Assembly (NCBI GenBank): GCA_934663625.1
Contig: CAKUKP010000036.1
Location: 1-28,450, forward strand
Reading direction: 5' to 3'
DNA from: an uncultured Clostridia bacterium
GTDB taxonomy: Bacteria > Bacillota > Clostridia > Christensenellales > Aristaeellaceae
Length of the DNA: 28,450 bases
Part shown: piece after piece, positions 15,679-23,372 of the stretch
Layout: each line of letters opens with the position of its first letter
Position numbering within the stretch: position 1 is the stretch's first letter
Position numbers and translations under genes: made by a program
Notes under the pieces: generated by a model
The model's database searches: none
What the model saw: the letters and a program-made list of their open reading frames with translations, nothing else
What the model was told of the DNA's origin: nothing

Positions 15679-17079
15679 TTATTTATTTCCTTCCGCGATC
15701 GCCTTTTCAAGCGCTTCCGCATCGTAGGTGGGCGCTTCCGCCTCCACCCATGCCGCTACGGTATCATCATAATGCGCCGCCTTCATGCTCTCCAACGTCG
15801 CATCGTACAGCGCATCGTGCACATCCGCAAGCGGCACCGCGCCGGACGTTACATCGGATTCATAGCGAATGATGTGCACGCCGCTGCCGGAAACCACGGG
15901 TTCGGATACATCGCCGACGTTCTGCAGCGCCATCGCCGCCGCCGTGAAATTGGATTCCCAATTCGTGGAGGCCGCAGACACATAATAGCCGCGGGTGGCG
16001 GTGGGTTCATTCTGCATGCCGGGATCCTCGCCGTATTCCTGCATCAGGGCGATGAAATCCTCGCCCGCTGCAAGGCGCTCTTCAATCGCATCGGTCGTCG
16101 CGCGCACATCGTCCAGGCACGCCTGCTCCGCGGCCTTCACCGCCGCTTCCTGCTCGGCAAGCGCTGCTTCCGCGTCCGCAATATCCGCCCTGATTACGTC
16201 CTCTGCGCGCGCCGCGGTCGTTTCATCATCATCGGTCGCGTTCGCCAGCTCCGCCTGCAGATCATCCAGCTTTGTTTCGGCGCTCTGCTTTGCGGAAACG
16301 GCGTCCTTGTAGGCGGTCAGCACCGCGTCCTCAGGTTTTACCAGAATGTGCTTCACGGTGCGATAGCCTTCGGGGATGCTGTATACGGTGGTGGTCGTGC
16401 CCGTCATCGCGGATTCAAAGGCGGAGCTGCCGGTGGTGTAATTCTCCGCATCGGCGGCGACCTTTTCTTCATAAGCGGCCTGAAGCTGTTCATCGGTCAC
16501 TTCGGTGATTTCATCGCGCAGCTTTTCCTGCACCTTATCGCCCTTCGCGTGCAGCACGGCGATTTCGGTCAGCGCTTCCTTCGTATAGCCCATCCGCGCC
16601 ATTTCGGTGCGCGCCTGCGCATCCTTGGCGGCGTCGGTCTTGCCGTCCGCTTCCGCGACGAAGCTGGCGTAGCCCTCGTCGAAGGAGCTCTGCGCCTGCG
16701 TATCGCAATCCGCCAGTTCTTCCTCGGTCAGCGTCATGCCGTCCGCATCGAAATGATCCGCTATGATGTGCTCCTGCACCTGTTCGGTGAGCACATCCTG
16801 CATCAGCTGATGCGCGTCATCGTCGGTCATCTGATAGCCATAATAGTAATAGTACATATAGTACGTCTGGTTGTACGCCATGTTGAATTCCGCCATCACA
16901 TCGGATGCGGTCAGCGTCTGATCGCCATAGGTGGCGACGGGCGCGGCATACGCCTTATCCAGCTTCGCAATATCTTCTTCCATCTGCTTCACGGGGTCGA
17001 TCTCAATCATATTGCAGCCCGTCAGCGCAACCGCCAGCACGATCGCCAGCAGCAAAATCTTCACGACATTCGTTTTCAT
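15679..17079 (-). CDS. PrsA/SurA-like foldase lipoprotein with coiled coil in the parvulin domain
   Basis: 466 residues. It has a lipoprotein signal: a hydrophobic stretch and lipobox LTGC with Cys22. A SurA_N-like helical chaperone region (about 50-230) includes a very Tyr-rich stretch (YYMYYYYYGY). The parvulin (PPIC) domain begins at YRTVKHILVK (about 240-250) and resumes at LAAGEDFIALMQEYGEDPG (about 335-355), ending GVHIIRYE. Between these parts is an Ala/Glu/Lys-rich coiled coil of about 80 residues (about 253-331) that ordinary parvulins lack. The predicted site is the outer face of the membrane, helping folding of exported proteins. AAGGAAG upstream fits ATG 17077-17079; longer reading to 17175 would pass through the promoter. 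It heads a possible transcript with macro-DUF523 and threonine aldolase. Confidence 0.87.
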   Translation of the reverse strand: MKTNVVKILLLAIVLAVALTGCNMIEIDPVKQMEEDIAKLDKAYAAPVATYGDQTLTASDVMAEFNMAYNQTYYMYYYYYGYQMTDDDAHQLMQDVLTEQVQEHIIADHFDADGMTLTEEELADCDTQAQSSFDEGYASFVAEADGKTDAAKDAQARTEMARMGYTKEALTEIAVLHAKGDKVQEKLRDEITEVTDEQLQAAYEEKVAADAENYTTGSSAFESAMTGTTTTVYSIPEGYRTVKHILVKPEDAVLTAYKDAVSAKQSAETKLDDLQAELANATDDDETTAARAEDVIRADIADAEAALAEQEAAVKAAEQACLDDVRATTDAIEERLAAGEDFIALMQEYGEDPGMQNEPTATRGYYVSAASTNWESNFTAAAMALQNVGDVSEPVVSGSGVHIIRYESDVTSGAVPLADVHDALYDATLESMKAAHYDDTVAAWVEAEAPTYDAEALEKAIAEGNK

Positions 17080-17113
17080 CGGTTTCTTCCTTTCCAAATG
17101 CATCTGATAGTAT

Positions 17114-17141
17114 ATTATACACATTTTTGTGTTTTCTGCAA
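17114..17141 (-). promoter_or_regulatory. Promoter of the foldase gene
   Basis: On the minus strand TTGCAG (17136-17141), a 16-base spacer and consensus TATAAT (17114-17119), 35 bases before the foldase start. Confidence 0.75.
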
Positions 17142-17147
17142 GCCAAA

Positions 17148-17813
17148 TCAGTGGAAAGATCGCGACGCCATCCATTTTCGAACCTGTGCAATCATCGCGT
17201 TCGAAACAAATACAGTTTTCCCATTCTTCAGAAAAACGCGATAACCCTGATTGAAAAGCTGCACCGATACTTTTCCCTTGGTGCTTATGGTTCGTTCGCT
17301 TCGCAATGGCGCCCTTGTAAAATCAATTTCCGGCGCATGGAGCACAAATGAATCGATATCGCAGATAAAAATGAACCATTCCTTCGTAACGCATCGCAGC
17401 CGATCGCCATCGATATCAAAGCATCGCCCGCCAAATTCATCCGCAAATCGATCCGCCGTAAGCGCAGACCGAATGGACGATAGCACCATCCAGACGGGCA
17501 GGACGGCGGGAAGCATAATCGCAAAAACAACGACGACCGATGCAGTAAGCGCCGCGCCGCTCATGCCCCCGCCCTGCCACAGAAGAATCAGGATTGCAAT
17601 CAGGCATACGAACACAACGGTCAGCCAGATCAGGCGCGCGCCAACCGCATAGCGAATCAGATTTCTTCGATTCACCACGATCGTTTCGCTTCGAATGCGC
17701 TTTCCGGCAAAACGCGGCGCGCGCCCCCTGCCCCGCTGTATTGCGCGGTACAGCCAAACCGCCCCAAATATTACGCACAGCAGAAGCAGTATCTGATCAC
17801 GGTCCGACATCAT
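17148..17813 (-). CDS. Three-helix membrane protein with C-terminal cytoplasmic domain, unknown
   Basis: 221 residues. Hydrophobic segments are visible at about 8-25, 61-80 and 87-113. Between the first two is a basic linker (QRGRGRAPRFAGKRIR), which suggests a cytoplasmic loop. The C-terminal 100 residues are soluble, alternate short beta-like stretches (RCFDIDGDRLRCVTKEWFIF, QLFNQGYRVFLKNGKTVFVSN) and end in an AQVRKWM helix, loosely like the YcxB-type PH-like domain of some Gram-positive membrane proteins; that likeness is weak. AAGGGAG lies upstream of the ATG at 17811-17813. It has its own promoter within the 3' end of the preceding gene, so it may be separate from the Ktr operon. Confidence 0.75.
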   Translation of the reverse strand: MMSDRDQILLLLCVIFGAVWLYRAIQRGRGRAPRFAGKRIRSETIVVNRRNLIRYAVGARLIWLTVVFVCLIAILILLWQGGGMSGAALTASVVVVFAIMLPAVLPVWMVLSSIRSALTADRFADEFGGRCFDIDGDRLRCVTKEWFIFICDIDSFVLHAPEIDFTRAPLRSERTISTKGKVSVQLFNQGYRVFLKNGKTVFVSNAMIAQVRKWMASRSFH

Positions 17814-17870
17814 TCGGCTTTCTCCCTTCGTACATCGGTTTCCCAAATCCGATTCGAACCCTTTATCCTT

Positions 17871-17899
17871 ATTTTAGCATCAATGCGCGAAATTCACAA
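17871..17899 (-). promoter_or_regulatory. Promoter for the three-helix membrane protein
   Basis: On the minus strand TTGTGA (17894-17899), a 17-base spacer and TAAAAT (17871-17876). The -35 box lies inside the last codons of the 161-residue gene. Confidence 0.55.
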
Positions 17900-18365
17900 G
17901 TGTGTCCACCGCGTACAGCCGTTTATCGGATAAATCGCCCAATTCCCAGATCTGCGCGGCGCCTGCATTCGCCACCCGCCTGCCCATGCGCTGCGCGAGC
18001 CGCCTGGCGCACCTCTCCTCCGCGCCGATTAAGAATGCCTCCGCCGCGATCAGCGATAGATTTCTTCGCGCGAACGCGCTGATGCGCCGCATTCCGGCGG
18101 GCGTATCGGAAAACGGATCCCCGCAGATCAGCAGCCTGTCCACCATCAATTGCTCCGCCGCCGCAATCGCCGCGGTGGCGGCGACGCCGTCTGCCGCGAT
18201 CCACACCAGATCGCAATCCCTGCGCGCATCGGCGATCGCCTGCTGCATGCGGGATAAACAAATCCCGCCGTCATCGCTGACGGCGAGATTTATCGTTCGT
18301 ATGTCGCTTCGAATTTCGGGCATCTGCGCCCGTTCCCATTGAATCAAGCCAATCTTCGGATTCAT
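17880..18365 (-). CDS. Hypothetical protein, 161 residues
   Basis: I do not recognise this protein. It begins MNPKIGLIQWERAQM and alternates predicted strands and helices: INLAVSDD, a helix with SRMQQAIADARR, then LVWIAADGVAATAAIAAAEQLMVDRLLICGDPF, RRNLSLIAAEAFLIGAEERCARRLAQRMG and VANAGAAQIWELGD. This gives the look of a small alpha/beta (Rossmann-like) fold. No signal peptide or membrane helix is seen. GGGAGG precedes the ATG at 18363-18365. It starts 11 bases after ktrA stops and is probably the last gene of the Big2-pfkB-ktrB-ktrA operon, so a link to potassium or sugar physiology is possible but unproven. Confidence 0.72.
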   Translation of the reverse strand: MNPKIGLIQWERAQMPEIRSDIRTINLAVSDDGGICLSRMQQAIADARRDCDLVWIAADGVAATAAIAAAEQLMVDRLLICGDPFSDTPAGMRRISAFARRNLSLIAAEAFLIGAEERCARRLAQRMGRRVANAGAAQIWELGDLSDKRLYAVDTLVNFAH

Positions 18366-18376
18366 GCATCCTCCCG

Positions 18377-19009
18377 TTATTTCTGCGTCTGCGTCACCAC
18401 CAGCATTACATCCCGATCGAACAGACGGGTGTTCTGATCGGGCAGGGCATTCACAGCATCGCCGCTGCGCACCGCCACCACATTGATTCTATGCTTCTGC
18501 CGCAGCTGCAATTCGCCCAGCGTTTTACCGATCCAATCTGCGTGCGGCTTGATTTCCATCAGGGAATAATCCGGCGAAAGTTCGATAAAATCCAGAATTC
18601 GATCCGATACCAGATTGTGCGCGATGCGCTGCCCCATATCCCGCGCCGGATAAATCACCTTATCCGCGCCCAGACGGGTTAGCATTCTGCCGTGGAATTC
18701 ATTGTTCGCCTTGGCGATCACATATTTCGCGCCCATTTCCTTCAGCAGCATCGTAATCACGCTGCTGGACTGCACATCGCTGCCGATCGAAACGATCGCA
18801 ACATCGAATTCCGAAACGCCGATCTGCCGCAGCACATCCTCGTCCTGCGCATCCGCCTGCATCACATCCGTCAGCCTGCCGCGCATGGCCTCCACCGCAT
18901 CCATATCGCGATCCACCGCCAGTACCTCCGCGCCCTGCCGGTACAGCTCCGCCGCAAGCTCGGATCCAAATCTGCTCAGCCCAATCACCAGAAACTGCTT
19001 ATTTTTCAT
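18377..19009 (-). CDS. ktrA: Potassium uptake regulatory subunit KtrA/TrkA
   Basis: 210 residues, the single-RCK length of KtrA/KtrC. The RCK_N Rossmann domain has the dinucleotide loop GLSRFG (10-15) and the acidic end of strand 2 (AVDRD, 31-35); the RCK_C domain covers about 130-208 (SLMEIKPHADWIGKTLGEL...RDVMLVV). KtrA forms a cytoplasmic octameric ring that binds ATP/ADP and often c-di-AMP and gates the KtrB channel. TGAGGATG precedes the ATG, and the TGA in it is the stop of the ktrB gene; the two genes are 9 bases apart. No c-di-AMP riboswitch was seen upstream. Confidence 0.94.
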   Translation of the reverse strand: MKNKQFLVIGLSRFGSELAAELYRQGAEVLAVDRDMDAVEAMRGRLTDVMQADAQDEDVLRQIGVSEFDVAIVSIGSDVQSSSVITMLLKEMGAKYVIAKANNEFHGRMLTRLGADKVIYPARDMGQRIAHNLVSDRILDFIELSPDYSLMEIKPHADWIGKTLGELQLRQKHRINVVAVRSGDAVNALPDQNTRLFDRDVMLVVTQTQK

Positions 19010-19018
19010 AACGCATCC

Positions 19019-20380
19019 TCAGCCGATCATCACATTTTCTTCGGGATATTTGATTCCATCGGGTCGCACGGCGTACCGCCGCGCCAGCGCCAGCGCCGCC
19101 GTGAGCGGGCCGATTCGCCCCATATACATCGTAAGTATGATCAAAATTCGCGCGCCGGTGCACAGATTTGCCGATCCGAACGCGGATACGCCCACCGTGC
19201 CCATCGCCGAAGCGCATTCAAACAGCACATCGATCAAATCCAGTTCCGGCTGCATCAGCGATATTGCCACGCTGTCCACAATCCATATCGTCACCGCGAG
19301 CATCAGCACCGAAAGCGCGCGCCGAACCAGCTGCGGCGATATGCCGCGCCGGAATACATGAATCGCTTCCTCGCCGCGCACCGTCGCCAGCACCGCCAGC
19401 ACCACCACCGCCGCCGTGGTCACCTTCACGCCGCCGCCCGTGGAGGCGGGCGATGCGCCGATGAGCATCAGCACGCAGTCCACCAGCTTGCCCGCGGGGC
19501 GGATCGCCGATAAATCGATCGTATTAAAGCCCGCCGTACGCAGCGTGACCGAATGAAACGCTGCCGCCAGCAGCTTTTCGCCGAGGGGCAGATTGCCGAT
19601 CGTATCGGGATTGCTCCATTCCGTCAGCAGCGTAAACGCCGCGCCGAATACAAACAGCGCGCCGTAGGCGATCAATACGATCCGCGCGTTCAGTGAAAGC
19701 CGCTTTCCGCGAAAGCTGTCGCGAATGCCGCGCAGCACGCCGAAGCCCAGCCCGCCGCAGATGATCAGCGCCATCACGGCGATGTTTACAAGCAGGTCGC
19801 CGCGATAGCCTGTCAGGCTTGCGCCGCCGCCGAACAGATCAAAGCCCGCGTTGCAGAACGCCGAAACCGAATGAAAAACCGAATAAAATACGCCGCGCGC
19901 CGCGCCGTAGCGCGGAATCATGCGGATGCACAGAACCGCCGCGCCGGCAAGTTCGATGGCGAACGTGCTGCCCACCACCCATTTTACCAGCGATCCCATG
20001 CCGCCCACGCCCGATTCATTCATCGATTCGCGCAGCACCATTCGGCTGTTCAGGGACAGCTGCCTGCCCGCCAGCTGCACAATCAGCGTAGCGAACGTCA
20101 TCAGCCCCAACCCGCCGATCTGAATCAGGCACATGAGCGCGATCCTGCCGAACGTTGAAAACGTCGCGCCCGTATCGCGCACCACGAGTCCGGTAACGCA
20201 TACCGCCGATGTGGAGGTAAACAGCGCGTCAAAAAAGCCGATGCTCCGCCCGCTGCGCGCCGCGCACGGGAGCGACAGCAGAATCGCGCCCGCCAGAATC
20301 ACAATAAGAAAGCCCCCCGCGATCAGAAGCAGCGCCCGTTCGCCGGACTTCTGCCGCAGTTTGGATAATTTGCCGATCAT
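19019..20380 (-). CDS. ktrB: Potassium uptake channel subunit KtrB/TrkH
   Basis: 453 residues, typical for KtrB. It is an integral membrane protein with four M1-P-M2 repeats. The four P-loop filter regions can be read in order: TSTSAVCVTG (about 55-64), SVSAFCNAGFD, SVTLRTAGFN and ECASAMGTVGVS, each with the conserved filter glycine. It moves K+ (with Na+ coupling in studied Ktr systems) across the cytoplasmic membrane and works with the KtrA ring encoded directly downstream. Upstream GGAGAAAA is within the end of the pfkB gene, whose stop is only 3 bases away. Confidence 0.95.
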   Translation of the reverse strand: MIGKLSKLRQKSGERALLLIAGGFLIVILAGAILLSLPCAARSGRSIGFFDALFTSTSAVCVTGLVVRDTGATFSTFGRIALMCLIQIGGLGLMTFATLIVQLAGRQLSLNSRMVLRESMNESGVGGMGSLVKWVVGSTFAIELAGAAVLCIRMIPRYGAARGVFYSVFHSVSAFCNAGFDLFGGGASLTGYRGDLLVNIAVMALIICGGLGFGVLRGIRDSFRGKRLSLNARIVLIAYGALFVFGAAFTLLTEWSNPDTIGNLPLGEKLLAAAFHSVTLRTAGFNTIDLSAIRPAGKLVDCVLMLIGASPASTGGGVKVTTAAVVVLAVLATVRGEEAIHVFRRGISPQLVRRALSVLMLAVTIWIVDSVAISLMQPELDLIDVLFECASAMGTVGVSAFGSANLCTGARILIILTMYMGRIGPLTAALALARRYAVRPDGIKYPEENVMIG

Positions 20381-20383
20381 TTT

Positions 20384-21313
20384 TCAGATTTTCTCCACTT
20401 CCACGCGGGATGCATACAGATCCACCGTACGCGCATCCAGCCCCGCATCCGGCGCGGTCGCGCATCGGGCGGTCGCCGCCGCCACGCCCAGCCGGAATGC
20501 GTCCGGCACGCGCAGCCCGCGCTGCAAGCCCACGGTCAGACCGGCGATCATGGAATCGCCCGCCGCCACCGTGGATTTCACTTCGACGCGCACCGGTTTT
20601 GCGCGCCATGCCCCCTCGCGGCACACGATCAGCGCGCCTTCGCCGCCCAGCGATACCGCCGCCACGCCGATTCCATCATCCACCAGCGCCCGCGCCGCGT
20701 CCAGCAGCGCGCGTTCATCCGGCAATGCGCGCCCCACCAGCATTTCCAGTTCGTATCGATTGGGCTTGATCAGATCGGGCTTCGCCCGCAGACCCGCGCG
20801 CAGCCGTTCGCCGTCCGCGTCCAGCACCACGCGGCAGCCCTTTTCCTTCGCCAGCGCGCACATCCTCTGATAGGTATCCGCGGGGCATCCCGGCGGCAGC
20901 GAGCCGGTCAGGATCATCCAATCCGATCTCGCCGCGCGGCGCGCCGCCAGATCGAAAACCGCCTCCAGCTGCGCATCCGTCACCGGCGCGCCCAGCCCGT
21001 TCAATTCGGTAATTTCGCCGCGCGTGCGATCGAATATCTTCTGATTTACGCGCACGCTGCCTTCGCACATGACGAAGCTCGCCGCCGCGCCCCCATTACG
21101 AAAGCGTTCCCGAAACATGCCCTCGCCATCCGGATACATAAAGCCGATGCATTCCGCCTCCGCGCCCAGCGCCGCCGCCGCCAGCGCGGCGTTCGCGCCC
21201 TTGCCCGCCGCCACGTCCGTCTGGCTTTCCACGCGGTTCAGCCCGCCCGTGCAAAGCTTTTCCACGGTCAGCGTGCGATCGATGCTGGGATTTAAGGATA
21301 CCGTTGTAATCAT
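20384..21313 (-). CDS. fruK: PfkB-family hexose kinase, 1-phosphofructokinase type
   Basis: 309 residues, the usual size of 1-phosphofructokinase/tagatose-6-phosphate kinases. Signature 1 is present as DVAAGKGANAALAAAALG near residues 33-50. Signature 2 near the C-terminus reads STVAAGDSMIAG, with the GD catalytic base and anion-hole glycine kept, although most FruK proteins have VGAGDS. SLNPSIDRT at the start and TGSLPPG in the middle are typical of the FruK/LacC branch. It would phosphorylate fructose-1-phosphate to fructose-1,6-bisphosphate, but no fruA PTS gene or DeoR regulator is adjacent, so the substrate is uncertain. It sits between a Big2 protein and ktrB, an unusual place. GGAGGG lies upstream of the ATG at 21311-21313. 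Confidence 0.85.
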   Translation of the reverse strand: MITTVSLNPSIDRTLTVEKLCTGGLNRVESQTDVAAGKGANAALAAAALGAEAECIGFMYPDGEGMFRERFRNGGAAASFVMCEGSVRVNQKIFDRTRGEITELNGLGAPVTDAQLEAVFDLAARRAARSDWMILTGSLPPGCPADTYQRMCALAKEKGCRVVLDADGERLRAGLRAKPDLIKPNRYELEMLVGRALPDERALLDAARALVDDGIGVAAVSLGGEGALIVCREGAWRAKPVRVEVKSTVAAGDSMIAGLTVGLQRGLRVPDAFRLGVAAATARCATAPDAGLDARTVDLYASRVEVEKI

Positions 21314-21352
21314 GCGCTGCTTCCCTCCGTGCGCGTATACATCGCGCGCCGC

Positions 21353-22915
21353 TCAATCGTAAATGTTTTCGCCGGTATAGATTTCCGCTTCGCCCTTCGC
21401 GCCCCCTGCGCTCGGCGCCGCGCCGCCATCGCCAAAACCGCCTGCGCTGCCCGCGCCGAACGTTCCGGCCGCGCCGGTTTCCAGATCCTCGATGCTGCCC
21501 CGATCCGGCTCGGCCTGCGCCGTATCTGCATCGGTAAATTCATCCATCGGATCGGCATCGCCCGTATCCTCGGGCAGGGCGACCACCACGTTCACGGTAA
21601 AGGTATCCATCGCGCCGCTCGCGTTCCACGCGGTAATCACCGCCGTGCCGTAGCCGCCGGTCAGCGTCACCACGCCGTCCGTGGAAACCTGCGCCACCTG
21701 CTGATTATCGCTGGCGAAATATACCTTCGGATCGTCCGCGTCCGCGGGATCGATCGTATAGGTCAGGCGAATCGGATCGCCGGTCTGTTCCTTCAAAAGC
21801 GTTATTTCGTGCGCGTCCAGCGTCAGCGCCTGCACCGTAACCGCCACGCGCAGCTGGCATTGCGCCGTATAGCCGTCGGAGCTTGCGGTGATGCGCGCCA
21901 TGCCGCCGCGCAGCGCCGTAACATGCCCGTTCTGATCCACGCGTGCCACATCAGGATTGCTGGATTCCCAGATCACCAGATGCTTCATGTTTTCTTCCAC
22001 CTGACCCGCCGCATCCAGATACAGCACCTGAATATCCATTTCCTCGCCGCGTTCGATGGTCGCCCGCGCGGGGGAAAGCTGCAAATCCCGCGGCGCTTTT
22101 TCTACGGTCACTTCCATGCCCGCAGAAACGCCGTCCTGCGTGATCAGATTGATATAGGCAACGCCCGTGCCCACGGCGTGCAGCACGTTATCCGCATCCA
22201 CATAGGCGATCGAGGTATCGCTGCTGCTCCATCCGCCCACGCCGTCCGTGCTGTCCAGCGGCAGATAATGCACCCGCAGCGCCACCCGCGCGCCCACGCC
22301 GACGGTCAGATCGTTCGGCGTGATGTACGCCGCCGTGCTGTCCACCTCCACCACCACATCCGCGCTGGCGGAAGCGCCGCCGGGGGTCAATACGGAAACC
22401 GTGGTTCTGCCGCCGCCCACGCCCAGTATGCGCCCGTTCGCGCTCACCTTGGCGATGCTTTCATCCGCCGATACCCATTGCAGGCGCGTATCCGTCGCGT
22501 CCGGATCGTAAGTCACGGAAAGGCCGCTGATTTCGCCCTTCTGGATGTGCAGTTCATCGGTATTCAGCGAAAGCTGGCGCATCGGCGTGCCCGAAACGAT
22601 CACCTGCGCCTGCGCCGAAGCGCCGCCCGATGCGCGCGCCGTGATCACCGCTTCGCCGGACGTAATGGCGTACACCGTGCCATCGGGATTGACGGCGGCA
22701 ACGCGATCATCGCTGGTCGCATATGCGATGCTCTGATTCAGATCATCGGAGCTGAGCCCGCAGCGCACCTGATAGCTGTCCCCCGGATTCATCTTCAGTA
22801 TGTCCGGCTGAATGATCAGGCTGTCCTCTTCTCCGGCGCGCATCGGCGCAAACAGCAGCGCCCCCGCCAGCAGCAAAAATGCAAACAGCGTTATTCTTCC
22901 ATATGAGGTCTTCAA
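21353..22915 (-). CDS. Secreted protein with five bacterial Ig-like (Big2) domains
   Basis: 520 residues from a TTG start at 22913-22915. This start is chosen because GGGAGG lies 7 bases upstream and it yields a clean signal peptide (Lys2, hydrophobic FAFLLLAGALLFA, then PMRA). Five repeats of about 75-85 residues follow, each with the Big2 pattern of basal strand, WxSxD or YATSDD-type core, VAxVxxxGxVxAxxxGxAxIT and a closing V-V strand. The last 75 residues are acidic then Gly/Ala-rich and probably disordered; there is no sortase motif, repeat anchor or C-terminal helix, so it may be released or held at the wall by unknown means. The function is presumably adhesive or structural. It is divergent from the 95-residue gene and heads the pfkB-ktrB-ktrA operon. 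Confidence 0.85.
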   Translation of the reverse strand: MKTSYGRITLFAFLLLAGALLFAPMRAGEEDSLIIQPDILKMNPGDSYQVRCGLSSDDLNQSIAYATSDDRVAAVNPDGTVYAITSGEAVITARASGGASAQAQVIVSGTPMRQLSLNTDELHIQKGEISGLSVTYDPDATDTRLQWVSADESIAKVSANGRILGVGGGRTTVSVLTPGGASASADVVVEVDSTAAYITPNDLTVGVGARVALRVHYLPLDSTDGVGGWSSSDTSIAYVDADNVLHAVGTGVAYINLITQDGVSAGMEVTVEKAPRDLQLSPARATIERGEEMDIQVLYLDAAGQVEENMKHLVIWESSNPDVARVDQNGHVTALRGGMARITASSDGYTAQCQLRVAVTVQALTLDAHEITLLKEQTGDPIRLTYTIDPADADDPKVYFASDNQQVAQVSTDGVVTLTGGYGTAVITAWNASGAMDTFTVNVVVALPEDTGDADPMDEFTDADTAQAEPDRGSIEDLETGAAGTFGAGSAGGFGDGGAAPSAGGAKGEAEIYTGENIYD

Positions 22916-22952
22916 GCGATAACCTCCCATAATCGTTACTGGATATACTGTT

Positions 22953-22981
22953 ATTATACATTCTTCCGCAGAACCGGTCAA
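22953..22981 (-). promoter_or_regulatory. Near-consensus promoter of the Big2-pfkB-ktr operon
   Basis: On the minus strand TTGACC (22976-22981), a 17-base spacer and consensus TATAAT (22953-22958), about 38 bases before the TTG start. Confidence 0.85.
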
Positions 22982-23014
22982 CGTATTTTCTATGACACTT
23001 TTTGCCCCAGCCTA

Positions 23015-23043
23015 TTGCCAAACGCGCGGCGTTGGGGTAAACT
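23015..23043 (+). promoter_or_regulatory. Probable promoter of the 95-residue gene and radC
   Basis: TTGCCA (23015-23020), a 17-base spacer and TAAACT (23038-23043), 41 bases before the start codon. It is back to back with the minus-strand promoter at 22953-22981. Confidence 0.6.
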
Positions 23044-23084
23044 ATTGGTATCTTACTGATCTGGCGATACGGAGGAAAAAACCT

Positions 23085-23372
23085 ATGCGGCTTCGTTTAA
23101 AGGATGAAGAACTTGCGCATCTGAAGGCATATCTGGAACAATGTCCGGACAGCGAATATCTGTCCGCGCGGGAGGTCGTTCTGGATTTATACGAAATCGA
23201 ACGCCCGATTTCGATCAATTTCGTGTTCGTCAAGGGCGGCATCGGCATTGACGGCGCGGCGGAGCTGCGCTACAGCGATGAAGAGCGCGGCTATTACATG
23301 GGCGATCGCATCGAGGACGCCGAAACGATTCGCGCCGCGCTGATCGAAGCGGGCGCGCTGCCGAATTCATGA
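23085..23372 (+). CDS. Small conserved-looking hypothetical protein upstream of radC
   Basis: 95 residues, not recognised. It begins MRLRLKDEELAHLKAYLEQ and is acidic; a helix (residues about 5-20) is followed by SAREVVLDLYEIERPISINFVFVKGGIGI, AELRYSDEERGYYMGD and a final helix EDAETIRAALIEAGALP. The look is a small mixed alpha/beta cytoplasmic protein without a signal or membrane helix. ACGGAGG precedes the ATG at 23085. Its stop overlaps the RadC start as ATGA, so the two are translationally coupled and may act together. The longer open frame back to 22992 has no ribosome binding site and would cross the promoter. Confidence 0.72.
   Translation: MRLRLKDEELAHLKAYLEQCPDSEYLSAREVVLDLYEIERPISINFVFVKGGIGIDGAAELRYSDEERGYYMGDRIEDAETIRAALIEAGALPNS

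Noticed and set aside
15772..17244. A 490-residue plus-strand open frame opposite the foldase gene
   Set aside because: Antisense shadow of a well-supported lipoprotein gene that has its own promoter and lipobox.
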